Shown here piece after piece: positions 35,588 to 48,446 of a stretch of DNA of 64,000 bases; position 1 is the first letter of the stretch, and every line of letters begins with the position of its first letter. The notes under the pieces were generated by a model that was not told where the DNA came from, did no database searches, and worked only from the letters and a program-made list of their open reading frames with translations. A program made the position numbers and the translations under genes. The DNA is taken from NCBI GenBank assembly GCA_023935145.1, contig CM043698.1:147516125-147580124 (forward strand). Reading direction: 5' to 3'. The stretch comes from Bretschneidera sinensis. Lineage: Eukaryota > Streptophyta > Magnoliopsida > Brassicales > Akaniaceae.

Positions 35588-36330
35588 AATATAAGAATCT
35601 ATTTTCCATAATTTAGATAATTACTTTTCTTTTAAAATGAAATACAAAAATATCACATTACCATAGAATCCAACTTCCCACGTATCAAATGGGCCCTTAA
35701 GACAAAGATTTCATCACTTTAATAGATCTGCTTTAAACAATTAAAAACAAAATTCGGTCCTTTTTCAATATAAATGTGCATAGAGTGAAATGTGCCGAAA
35801 GCATTCTACACAAGACAACCAATGATAAAAGTGTTGTCCACAATGTTCAGAGAAGAAAAGATGCCACTCAGTCTCAACTTACAATATTCATTTCAAAAAT
35901 TCTAAAAAAAGTCTTGTACTGCCAAAAATTTGAAACATGAACCCCACCATCCTAAAGCAGAATACTGAAATCGATTTCTCATAAATTTTTGGCAGTAAAA
36001 AAAGAATGGTAAGATGTCCTTGCTACCTCCAATACAAGGATTTAGGGTAGTTTTCTGACAGACCCTTCTTCCAGTCAATGTGGTACTAACAATTTAGACA
36101 TTTTTGATTCGAGCAGACACTTGACATGAGAAAATAAAGAAAAAAAAATGGGGATTTGAACTGACCTGGTTAGTGAAGATGAGCTCATTTTAGTATGAAG
36201 AAGCTTTGTGACAGAGAGAGTGAGAGAAAGAGTTTGTTTATTTTTTATTTTTATAATTCTCTGTTTTGCTTTGTCTCCTTATCTCTCTCTGTAGAGATCA
36301 GGAGAGATGTGATTCGATAAGTAGGGAAGT
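28080..36330. other. 8-kb gene-poor AT-rich intergenic region
   Basis: It holds the ALOG 3' UTR, several TA microsatellites and many homopolymer-rich stretches. The phrase tattctgccctaca occurs near 31378 and 31503. Possible miniature inverted-repeat DNA lies near 30690-31245, 32240-32400 and 34690-35070, judged only from AT-rich sequence and caaacac/gtgtttg-type ends. I see no coding exon or structural RNA. Confidence 0.5.
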
Positions 36331-36334
36331 TTCA

Positions 36335-36671
<337 letters not shown>

Positions 36672-36973
36672 TCATTCACAGATCATTGCACCAATGAACC
36701 GAAACAAGCAACTACACTTTTCTATGGCAAATGGAGAGGAAAGAAAATATGGTGGAAAGCATTTTTCCTTCAATTGATAGGAGAGAAAAGTAAGAGAAAA
36801 CTAGGAAGATTGAGATTTTCGTCCTTCATGTACAAATCACAATTATCTAGATTGGAAGTATTGGGGAGTGGAAGTACAATGAGCTATTTTTTTGTCTTTT
36901 TCTTCTTTCCTTCCACTTTTCCATCTTCTAACCAAACACATGATAAAAAGATCAACATTTTCTTTTCTTGTTA

Positions 36974-37318
<345 letters not shown>

Positions 37319-37690
37319 TTAAGCAAGTCATGTCAATACAGATTTTCAGTGAGAAATACAATACAGGTTTTAAATGAGAATGTAACAAAAAGCATTTGCC
37401 ATTGAACCTAAATCTGTTTAATTGCTTAACCAATAAAATGTATTGCTATTTAAATGAATAAATTATACTGAGAACATGAAAATTTAGTTTCATGGATATC
37501 TAGATGAACATTCTATGCATAGACGAAGATCATTTGACAGATGATGGATGTCACACAAACCTTTATTCCACCTTTCTCCTCTTCAACCTGTCCTTTAAAT
37601 AACAATGTCCACTTCCAAGACCCTACCATCCTTAAGTTTCACTTCCTTCACCTGAATGATGTGACAAAATCAACATACAAAATGACTTTA

Positions 37691-37891
<201 letters not shown>

Positions 37892-37978
37892 TCAAGGACC
37901 TACTAAGTATATTAAAATGTATTACCCAATTACTTTATAACCTTATCTCAACAGGTATGCACAAAAAAAGACAGCTCA

Positions 37979-38218
<240 letters not shown>

Positions 38219-38279
38219 CTACAAAAATTAGGAGTAGGTTTTATCTTCACAGGAGGAAGGAAATGTGGAAAAAAATTTA

Positions 38280-38489
<210 letters not shown>

Positions 38490-40962
38490 TTAGACACATA
38501 CTACTAATTTAATGAAAGTAAATTATTAAATGAGTAACAACTGCAACCCTCAAATTCGTTTAATAGCAGTAGCATAAAGTTCTGCTCTTATTGCAGAAGT
38601 TCTCCCACAAATTAGATAAAATCTTGAAAATAGCGGGTTAGAAAGAATCACCTTGCTCTTTCTACCATTCAGGAAGCAATTTCTCTCCCCTACTTCAAAC
38701 ACAGACATGGAAACCTGGAAGTCTTGCAGCTCCTAAAGAAGAGAAAAGGATCAAAATTATTTCACAGAACAAGGCAAACAAACCGATCATATTTTCAGCA
38801 GAAAGCAGGGTCCACGTCAAAGCCAGACACACAACAATAAGGTACAACAAATGTAGATAGAGTATACTCACGAGCAGGACTTACTCTCAGGAAAAAGATA
38901 TCCTTACTAAGTGCAGGACGCTCATATGGAGCCACCTAGAAGTGTTAGATAGACTAATTAGAGAACACGAAAAAGATAAGTTAATTTCCCACTGGATCAG
39001 TACAAGATAATACTAACAGCAGTAAACGTATAAAAAGGAGCATGAGGAAACGGTCAGTGAATAAGCAGATCTAGATATGATGTCAACAACTTATAATTAC
39101 AAAGGTTAGAACGCCAGACTTCCATGACATCGGCATCATTTTCTCTTTCCATGATCCTAACCGCAGTGCAAAGAAAAAACGAACAACTACTAGTGTCAAA
39201 TCGGTAAGTGAGAAGGCACATTTATTGGATTTTTACCTGGACTCAAGAACATGTGTCGGATGTAGGCACATTCAAAGAGTTGGGTTCATCTATCTTGTGT
39301 AAGATAAAACTGATTTGGATGATTCAATAGTCTTACTCATTTTTTTGGATATTTGTCCCACAAGGTACATTAGAGTAAAGTAAAGAGCTAAGTAACATAA
39401 TTTATTGGTTATGTCCATACTTGTCGAATCGAGATTTGAATTGTGAAACGAAATCTCGATTTTTTGAATTGAGAATCGAGAATAGAATTGAATTGTAGGA
39501 TTCTGTACAAATTATTAAATTCAATTTAAATTGATATGTAGACATGTAAAACAAACAATATATATTAAAAATGAAATATTTTAATATACCATGTGACCAA
39601 TTAGAAAGACACTTGTCTCTAAGCAAGTAATGTTAGTCCGAATCTCACCATATAATCTACTCTAATTAACATATTATAGTCATATAATAGTAATTTGCTA
39701 ACAACTAATAAACAATGATTAAGATAGAACAATATAATAAATTAATAGATAATAAATAATGTAATAAAATAAAATAATAGTATTACAATACTAAATACTA
39801 TTATGGGTTGAAATCAAGGATATGAATGCTATATAGACTTGCTTGTTTCATCACAAAAAGTCTTAGAATCTTAAATTTTTAGAATAACTTATGAAAGAAA
39901 AAAACCAATGAACTGTGTTTATTCTACCTCTAAATATCTTGCCTTAAACCTTATTTTTATAATTTTTTTTAAAAAAAAAATTATAGGTTTCACTAAATCG
40001 GGCGAATCGAATCAAATCGAAACGAATCGTAGATTCGGCATTGATTCATAATTAACTTGGATTGGATTTGGCATACCTTTGAATCGTTTAGGTTCTGAAT
40101 TAAATAAAATTGTATGAATCGAATTAGGAATTGAGATAGAAACCCTAGAGAAAGATGACTATAATTTTCATGTTATAGTAATATGAACAAAATTCTATTA
40201 TTCCAGTGACTAGACATATAATAACGGAAATTTTATCTCTAATGAGAAAAATGCTTATACTAAACTACATTAGCTGTAAATAACAAAGAAACATGTATTT
40301 CAAAACTTATATTCTATCACATCTCCTTCCGGTAAGAGCGACCAAAAAGAACACAGTTCCATAGATGTATGATAAAACAACTATTCTGTTGAAAGTAGTA
40401 GAAAGCATACCGCCTCTTTGGAAATACTTGCAAGTTCACCCGACTTAAGCCCCTGCTTGGCGAACTCCCTAGCTGTGTACCCCTATAATGGCAGGCAAAG
40501 AAAAAGGTTAACAAAATTTTCTTCACTCCTGGTATTCTTTTCATTTCCATATCAATTCATCTGTCATAGCATTTGCTGTTTTCACCAGAAAGTATTTATG
40601 CAACAGATTATACCAATGAGATTTATAAGATACAAATGAAGAGAAAGATATGCATTAGCTAAGCAATACAATAAAACGAAGATATTCTTGTCCTGCATTT
40701 CTTTCTTTTTTTGGGTAAAAATGCAAACCCAAAGGTAAAACCCATTTGAGAGGCTGTAAACAATTTCCATTAAATTCAAATGTCGAGAACATGTAATGAA
40801 CAATTAATGATTAAGCATCCTGCTTGCTTTGGAGTATTGGTAAGGAAATTTCCTTGCACACTAAGTGGTTGTCAAAAGAAAAAAAATGTACAGAGTTCAA
40901 GACGTGTGTGGATTTTAACAATAAAAAAAATGATGATTATGCAACTTTAATGCATATTACGT

Positions 40963-40982
40963 GGGGGGGGGGGGGGGGGGGG
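40963..40982 (+). repeat. G20 homopolymer
   Basis: Twenty consecutive G residues lie in an intron of the MDHAR pseudogene, within otherwise AT-rich DNA. Such a tract can fold as a G-quadruplex and is unstable in copying and sequencing, so its exact length is uncertain. Confidence 0.85.
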
Positions 40983-41199
40983 CAGAAATTGAATTTTAAT
41001 GAGGTAAACATGTATTCAGATTTTTATTTTCTGTTGTATAATATTCTATAAAATATAACTCATCCAAGTAATTTCCAAAGATACGTAAATTAATTTGGTT
41101 TAATCAATAATTAATAAACATGACAACAAAATTTCTAAATGCTTGAATTTTGCTTCTCTCACAAAACATTAGTAAAAATATAATTATCACCAACTCTTA

Positions 41200-41584
41200 G
41201 AGTGTGTTTAGTAGGAGAAAAAAGAAATGGGAGGGGATGAAAAGCTAGAAAGATAAAAAAGTAAGAAAATTGACTTTTTCTTTCATGTATTCAATAGAGA
41301 TGATGGAAAACTAAGAGGAAAAAAATTTCTTACCTTCGTTTAGTAGAGTGGAAATGTTAGAGGAAAGAAATTGTAAACAATACTATTTTTACGGTTATAT
41401 CTTTTATAATGTTAATGGATATTAATCTAGAAGATTGAATGGGGATTAATTGGTAAATACCAATCCATAATTTCATCTCTTTTCTCTCTTACTTTTCACT
41501 AAAAAATCTCATAATTTTGGAGGATTATAATTTGTAAAAAAACACAAATCGTTTTAGTTTTCTTTCCTCCCACTAAACACAGCC
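41200..41584. mobile_element. MITE-like element (Tourist/Harbinger-like?) in MDHAR intron 1
   Basis: The left end gagtgtgtttagtaggag and the right end, read as its complement (ggctgtgtttagtgggagg), form imperfect terminal inverted repeats about 385 bp apart. The interior is AT-rich and non-coding. TTA on the left and TTG on the right could be a decayed 3-bp target duplication, as in Harbinger-type MITEs. A hAT origin is not excluded. Confidence 0.5.
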
Positions 41585-42039
41585 TTGGTAATCCACCATA
41601 CAATAAGTACCTACTACAATTATAGTAATCAAAGCTTAATACGCCAGTATCTTGAACAACACACAATTAAACGATTAGTAATGTAAAATAGATGTGACAA
41701 ACAATTGTTGATTGAAGCCTCTATATTATCACCAAAACTGAACAGTCGTTTTTTTAGCTTTTAGATTAATTCACAAACTGAACAAGCAATTAACAAAATT
41801 TGCTCAATCATCAGTTCAACACGGACTTAGATCTTCAAAAATATAAACTAAACGACCATCAGACACGTGTTTAAGATACAATCATCAAGAAACCAAAACC
41901 ACAACATTAAAATATATATAAAGATTGCAAAGAAATAAATAAATGATCGTAAAAGAAAATCTGAGCAAAAACAAAAGAGAGAATCGATCGAGAAACTCAC
42001 AGCAGCAACGATCACGTACTTGAAGTTCTTCCCCGGCAT

Positions 42040-43082
42040 TGATCTATCGAAGTAAACTTTTGGTTTTGCTCTCGCTTCTTAGTTTTCGTTTTTTCTTTTC
42101 TGAGACAGACACAAGGGGACGATATGACGTGTGAGCAGCAAGATCAGTCGGATATTTATAGGTACGATGGGTAAATAAAGAAATATAAAATGATGACGTG
42201 GCTAAACATGTACGACCAATTTGTAGGATTGTTTACACTGGATTAGGATATTTATTTATGGGTATTACATATAAATATTGACAGCGTCTCCGCACATATT
42301 ACATGCCGTGTTGATTTATTTTTTTATAAATTATCTCACTTTGTTTTTTTATGAAATTAATATTTTAATATGCGTTTTGCACGAATATTTAAATTTATTT
42401 TTATTTAAAAAAATAAAAATATCAAGAATGTGTTATAGGAGGGAGGTACTTGTTTTTTTCTCTATAATTGACACTTTAGTTAATTATCTAAATTATAAAA
42501 GAAAAGGTTTATCAACGGTTGAAAAATTAAATAATCAAAGAATCATAATGCAATACTTTCATGCATAATTGTTTCAAATGAGAGTTGTTAAAATTAGTGT
42601 AGGATTTTTGTTTTTCTTCCCTCCTCTTAAAAAGAACTCTGTCAATGCGGAGAGAAAGGAGGGGATGAAAAACATTTTCTTTTATGCTTCTATAAGAAAG
42701 TGAAAAAATTTATCTTTTTATTTTCTTCACATGTACAAATTATAATGCATAAAAAAATATCAATATTTATTATTTATTTTTGTTTTCTATTACATTTATC
42801 TCCTTTAAAGTTTAATCATCGTATTTAAAAGTTAAACCATAACAAATAACTATTTTTGTTTTCTATTACATTTTATTTTGATAGAAGAGAAAAGTGAGAG
42901 GAAAGAAGAGTCGGATGATTCGTGTTTTCTTTCTAATGAACAAATAACTATTCTCTTAACTTAAGATTATTAGTGAGTGAAAATTAAAATAAATTATTTT
43001 TTATTTTTTTATGAATAAATAATTATTTTTTAACTTAAGATTATTAACGAGTGAAAGTTCAATTGATTGCCAACACAATTGA
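42040..43082. other. Intergenic DNA upstream of the MDHAR pseudogene
   Basis: It includes the former promoter (a tatttatagg stretch near 42150) and AT-rich DNA. The phrase ttttctattacattt recurs near 42783 and 42858, and aacttaagattatta near 42958 and 43030, indicating small local duplications. No gene was seen. Confidence 0.5.
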
Positions 43083-43178
43083 ACTGTCAACTGACAATCA
43101 GATCCTCAGTCCAAATCCTGAGGTTTTAATACTGTCAACTGACAATCAGATCCTCAGTCCAAATCCTGAGGTTTTAAT
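43083..43178. repeat. Perfect 48-bp tandem duplication
   Basis: Two identical 48-base units begin actgtcaactgacaatcaga and end gaggttttaat, with no mismatch by eye. The perfect identity implies a recent event. Confidence 0.92.
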
Positions 43179-44138
43179 CTACAAAAAGACAATTATGAAA
43201 GGCGTAAACATGAAACTGCATAACTATATTATCCTCATTCAAGTTTCAAATTAGAGTATACAGTAACAAACTGCTTTGTGTTCTATGAAATGCACTTACC
43301 AGCTTTGACATATGGCATGACAAAGCTGCAAAAGATGGTTCCCTCAACAGCGCTTCCAATATCCTGCGTCATTTAGGACTTGAATTCTAATGCATATTTT
43401 GAATTTAATGGGAACCCCTCAAACAAAAGTTGAGTCCCATGCAACTGAATCACGGAAGATGAACCATCAAAGTCTAAATTGCTATGATAGAATTCAACAG
43501 AAGAAATGGGCTCATCATAGCAGGTAACATATATGTTTGGATATTTACATATAGGTTATCCCATAAAAGAAATAATAATAGTTTGTATACATGGATTGAG
43601 TTCAAGACTAGGATTAAACTTTTGAGTCATATTGATGTCCATTTATATATATCAAACCCATGTTCCTGTACCTGCACCGGTGCTTCCATTCACCACTAAA
43701 TGTGATAGAGAAACACATTCAGCTGCCAAAATTTGCTTCGTGAGACATAAGACTCTGTAGCTCACCAGTTCCACTGTAAACGCATAAAATTGAGATAGCA
43801 GTTGTTGACTTAATCCACTATCAAGCTTTGATCGTAACCTCAAAATTGCATCGAATTATCTTATGTTTGGTGGAAAATTAATGCCAAAATGAAGAACTAC
43901 AAGAGTCCTCTTGACAAATAAAACAAAGTCCATTTTTATTGATGATAAACGGAATAAAAAAAGATACATCCACAAAGTCACCTGCTTTCAGCCAAAAAAA
44001 AAAAAAAACAGAAATGAGAAGAAAACAGACTGAAAAACTTACAATTTATTGGGTGTACCCACATAAAGGAATTCTGTGGAAAATGTAATCAGAGAAATCC
44101 TTTCATGAAGCAACAGAACAGTCAACTAACATGAATAA
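43179..44138. other. Intergenic DNA with exon-like traces
   Basis: On the minus strand a segment near 43292-43363 is preceded by GCAG and followed by GTAAGT. It would read DIGSAVEGTIFCSFVMPYVKA. I do not recognise it, and no partner exons could be joined with confidence. The rest probably includes the 3' UTR of the PNGase A-like gene. Confidence 0.3.
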
Positions 44139-46010
44139 TTAAACTCCGTTGCTTTTATTATATAAACCAGATGCTAGAAAAGCCCTTCGAGCTGGAAAAG
44201 GCCATCTGCTTGGCCCAAATCCCAAATGAGACTTTGTTCTTTGATTGCACGAGTTTCCTACTTTATCATAAAGAATAGTGTAGTTTGAGCTGCTAATGTT
44301 CCTAAAGTAGCAGAAGTCACTACCATGATATTTGTACACTTGTTGTGTACTCCCTACTCCACTAACTACCAAGTTATTCTTCACAACCATAACACCCTGC
44401 CCATCCTGCCTATTTTTGAGAGTGCTGATTGAGAATCCATAACCAGAATCATCAGACTTCTTTTCATTAAATCCTAATGTAACATTTGTAACAGAAAGAG
44501 AAGTTCCATTTCCCTGATCCAAGTAGTCAGAGTATAAGTGCAAGGAAAAGGTTTTGAATGATTTCATCGAGTGAGCATAAGAAGACAACATCGTTGCATA
44601 GACACTGTCATCAAAATGGATCAGCTGATTCACAATCTGCAAGTTCCCATCCTTACCCATTATCATTGAGTTACTGTAACCAAAGTCTTGAATAAAACGG
44701 GTTGTGATCTTCCCATGAGAGGATTTGACCCAACCGGTTGAGGATATAGACCTGCTTACGTTTGTCAAGAATTTTCCATTCAATCCCTTAAAATATGATA
44801 TTGACGAAAGAAGAAGAGGCATGCTACTATGCTTCAAAAGCTTCCCTTCGACTTTTGTGCTCTTATTATCCAACCAAAGATGCAAGTTACCATTTATGTA
44901 CCACACATTCAAAGCATTTGTAACACTGAACCCCAATTTATGGGTTTCTCCATCCAATATATTCCCTAAAAATGGAGTAATTTCAATATCATAAGTAGGT
45001 AAATCGAATGAACCAATGCCAGTAATAGGTCTCCACAAGAGGGGATTAATCCCTCCTGTATAAACAACAGTAAACGGCCAAATGGCACCCACAACCTTAC
45101 CATCAAGACTGACCACAACCTCCCTAAAAGGTCCATTCCCTCCCACACCAGTAAGATTATTTGCAGCAATGTAGTCATTTGGTAAACTTCCATACCAGAA
45201 CTCATCATTCTCATGGAAAGAAACATAAACCTCTAGCACAGCTCTATACACATTTTGTGGAATTTCAAATTCCTTAGACTCGGTATCAGCGGAATTCTCA
45301 ATTTCAAACCACAACCCATCATTCAAAGGCAGATTTCGAGAAAGAGGTAAGATCAAATCAGCATTAGAACCATACCCAGATACGGAATTATCCAAATTTC
45401 TCTCGTGATAACTCAAATCCTCCTCAGCAGGATAAAAATGAACAGTTATATCCACGTGATAGACTCCGGTATAAGTTTTATCAACAAGATTACCAAGATA
45501 AACAGCAAGAGTTTGTGTATTTTTCTTAACAAGCAGAGAATAATACCTTGTTATATCCTTTTCAACTTTCCACACAATCCCAGTGGCTTTAGGCTCAGCT
45601 GTGCAGCTCCTTAGAAGCTCTACACCACCTAACCAGACCCCAAAAATGCGGTCAAATTGCCTTCCCTTGCAAGTTGCTTTCCATTCAAGGACAATTTTGG
45701 AGAAATTGTGAAATGGGCAGTGAGAGGGAGGGGTGTAGTTTGCAAGTACTGGGGATTTTCCATAGGTGTAGCCAAAATCACGGTGGAGAATGAGGTGTGA
45801 GCATGGCTTGGTTTTGGGTACTTTGATGGGTTTGGTTACCTCAAAGAAGACTGTTGGTTGGGTGCCATTGAAGGATGATATTGTGGTGAGTTGAGAAAGG
45901 AGGCTTGATTTGAGGATCTTGTTGGTTTTGTGGAGATTGGCTTTGGTGAAGAGAGGATTGCCGAGGAGAAAAAGAGAGAAGAGAAAGAAAGGGAACAGGG
46001 AGGAAGCCAT
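44139..46010 (-). CDS. Peptide-N4-(N-acetyl-beta-glucosaminyl)asparagine amidase A-like protein
   Basis: The gene encodes 623 residues in a single exon, with an N-terminal signal peptide (about residues 1-24) and many N-glycosylation sequons. It matches the plant PNGase A family along its length: an N-terminal region with FFEVTKPI, the hallmark FDRIFGVWLGGVELLRSCT and AEPKATGIVWKVEKDITRY, TYTGVYHVDITVHFYP, YRAVLEVYVSFHENDEFWY, and GGINPLLWRPITGIGSFDLP. The family enzyme cleaves the bond between asparagine and the first GlcNAc of N-glycans, including alpha-1,3-fucosylated plant glycans, in acidic secretory or wall compartments. Length and motifs look complete. Catalytic residues cannot be assigned with certainty from sequence alone, so activity is inferred from family membership. 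No neighbouring gene is related. Confidence 0.95.
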   Translation of the reverse strand: MASSLFPFFLFSLFLLGNPLFTKANLHKTNKILKSSLLSQLTTISSFNGTQPTVFFEVTKPIKVPKTKPCSHLILHRDFGYTYGKSPVLANYTPPSHCPFHNFSKIVLEWKATCKGRQFDRIFGVWLGGVELLRSCTAEPKATGIVWKVEKDITRYYSLLVKKNTQTLAVYLGNLVDKTYTGVYHVDITVHFYPAEEDLSYHERNLDNSVSGYGSNADLILPLSRNLPLNDGLWFEIENSADTESKEFEIPQNVYRAVLEVYVSFHENDEFWYGSLPNDYIAANNLTGVGGNGPFREVVVSLDGKVVGAIWPFTVVYTGGINPLLWRPITGIGSFDLPTYDIEITPFLGNILDGETHKLGFSVTNALNVWYINGNLHLWLDNKSTKVEGKLLKHSSMPLLLSSISYFKGLNGKFLTNVSRSISSTGWVKSSHGKITTRFIQDFGYSNSMIMGKDGNLQIVNQLIHFDDSVYATMLSSYAHSMKSFKTFSLHLYSDYLDQGNGTSLSVTNVTLGFNEKKSDDSGYGFSISTLKNRQDGQGVMVVKNNLVVSGVGSTQQVYKYHGSDFCYFRNISSSNYTILYDKVGNSCNQRTKSHLGFGPSRWPFPARRAFLASGLYNKSNGV

Positions 46011-46059
46011 GAATGGGGTGGTAGGGTTGTTGCTTTCTTGGTGGCTTTTATGTGTTCTT

Positions 46060-47040
46060 ATTGAGAAAAGTGAACTATTGGAATGAAAGAGAAAGCTGAG
46101 TATGTTAAAAAAATTGTGAAGATTCTATTGTTTATTTGGAAAAAGATTTTGAGATATCATATTGTTCATACCATATAAATATAAGACTCAATTATAAATA
46201 TTTGATGAATTTAAGTAAAAAAAAAGAAAAGAAGTAGATTATTTTTATATAGAGAGTATTAGTGATGTAAACAAGAATGAAAAAAGATGGTCCTTCTCCA
46301 ATGATTCTGGATGTCAATAAGGTGCCTTCTAAGTTCAGCAACAGAAAGGTGATAAAAACCTTTAGGAGGCTTTTATTCGTGGAAAGTATCTTTTATTTTT
46401 TTTATTTTTTTTAATAATTTATATATTTTTAACATAATTTTAAGAAATAATAATTTTCTTTCCAACGTAATATTAAAAAAATTAGAAAAATAATTTTTTT
46501 CCTTATCTTTTTCAATATTATGTTGAAAAAAAATATTATTGTACAAATTATATTAACAATGTGCAATCTGATGAGAAATGTGTTGAGGAAATTAGAGATA
46601 AAAAATAAAAAAAATATTTTTCACAACAAAACACACATTTACTTTTTTCTTTTTATTATTATTTCCAAATATTTTATTAAGGAAATTGAGTTTTATCATT
46701 CAAATATCTTAAATCAATATGCATAGAAGTAGAATGTTACAATTAATATCAAAACAAAATTTGATTTTACGTAGTTGGTTCAAGTAATAATCTAGTGGGT
46801 TTACTTGAGTTATTTATTTTTTTTCTGTCTTGTGATCACTTTTGAAATTTTTACATAAGATATTTAGATACAATCTCTTTTCTTATCAGTATATCAAGAA
46901 AAACATATAATGGGATATAAACCTACAAAATTTTTTTGGCTAATTAAATAAAAAATGAGATTTCTAAGAATAAGATAAAAGAAGCACTCTCAGGAATCTC
47001 ACAAGAAAATGAACCAACTAGCAAAGTTTTTTAAGAATAA
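46060..47040. other. AT-rich intergenic DNA
   Basis: It contains the probable promoter of the PNGase A-like gene (cataaaag on the minus strand about 40 bases upstream of its ATG) and low-complexity AT-rich DNA. No gene was seen. Confidence 0.5.
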
Positions 47041-47890
47041 AAAAATTAAAAGTTTCTACTTCAATTGTGGGAAATCGTGCATTTGAAAAGAAATTTTCCA
47101 TTTGCTGAAGAAAAAGGGAAGAGGATTACAAGAATTTGTGGTTATGATTTCTGAAGCAAATGTCATTGAGGACAATGAAGCTTGGTGGATTGATTCTAGT
47201 GCAACGAGAGATGTGTGCAAGGAAAATAAATTCTTTAAGAACTATAAAGCAATGACTGAAGATACTTTTCTATGCATTAGAAATTCAGCTACTGTACCAG
47301 TGATAGGAAAGAGAAAATTGTAATTAGAGTTCATTTCTTGAAAGGCCCTCACTTTCATTGATGTGTACCAAATACTTGAAATTAAGAAGAATTTAGTTTA
47401 TGATAATCACTTGAACAAAAATGATTTCAAGCTTGTATTTGAGACTAATAAGCTTGTACTCTCTAAAAGAAATATTTTTGTTGAGAAAGGATATAGGTTC
47501 AAACTCAATATTAAATAATACGAGTATGATTTCTGCTTATTTTGTTGATTGTTCTACTTTATTTTGGCATAATCATTTAAGACATGTAAATGCTAGATGA
47601 TTAAATGATATGGTTAAGTTAAATTTACTTCCAAAGTTTGATTTTAATTTGGAAAATTGCATAACATGTATGCTTACTAAAATCACTAGAAAACATTTTT
47701 CCAAGTGTTCAAAAAAATTCAAAAATTCTGGATTTAATTCATAATGATATATGCGATGTGCATACTACACATTCTTTAAGAGAAAAGAAATATTTTATAA
47801 CTTTTATGGATGATTGTACAAGATATTATCATATTTATTTGTTACATTCTAATAATAAAGTTACACAGTTTTTCTATTTTTAAGAATGAA
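47041..47890 (+). pseudogene. Decayed Copia gag-pol fragment
   Basis: In order on the plus strand, and broken by stops, are a zinc-knuckle trace (FYFNCGKSCI), a protease-like AWWIDSSATRDVCK (usual WWIDSGATRH.C), a GAG-pre-integrase trace (NDFKLVFETNKLVLSKR) and an integrase trace. The last resembles KKYFITF, DDCTRY and YLLHSNN read in shifted frames. LTRs are not visible. It is older and of a different lineage from the large Copias. Confidence 0.7.
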
Positions 47891-48446
47891 GTAGAACTTC
47901 AGTGACCTACTTCATCTTGGCTGCATATTTATGTCGTTGTATTGCATGACACAAACCCTCTGACAGCATCCAGTTTTACAGCATTACATGGTCGTTATGC
48001 TGCCATGTCTTTGAGAATTCGTTCCTTATTTCAATTCTTTTAAATATCCGTCTTGACCTGCTTAATCCTTTAATTCTTTCCATTTAGGCAGTCTCATGCC
48101 TAAAATTTTTATAAATGATTCTTCATTTAGTCTTTATGAAAATTCATTTTTAAATAAAATATATAGAGTGCGTTTAGTTATGGAGAATGTTTTTCATTAT
48201 CTAGATGATGGATTATTGCTGCAAATACCCTATTATATACATTTTCGATCAAGGTGTTGCACGGCACAAAACCTCTGAATGCTTCTAATTTTACTCAAAA
48301 AGCAATCATGTACATTGCTTCAAATTCAAAATTACAAATGCTTATGGAATTCCCAAGAGATGCTATAAAACATAACACATTTATTTTATGCTCCATTGGG
48401 AAGTACGCATAACTAAGAACGCTGCTCAAATTTACCTCTACTTTCT
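47891..48446. other. Intergenic DNA, 3' flank of the receptor-like gene
   Basis: It likely holds the 3' UTR of the receptor-like protein gene. Two short similar phrases, tgcatgacacaaaccctctga (47943-47963) and tgcacggcacaaaacctctga (48256-48276), suggest a local duplication. No gene was recognised. Confidence 0.4.

Noticed and set aside
39420..40145. Segments rich in gaatcga and aattgaat in an MDHAR intron suggested a transposon.
   Set aside because: The ends do not form an inverted repeat and no target duplication is visible. It is probably simple-sequence-like DNA.
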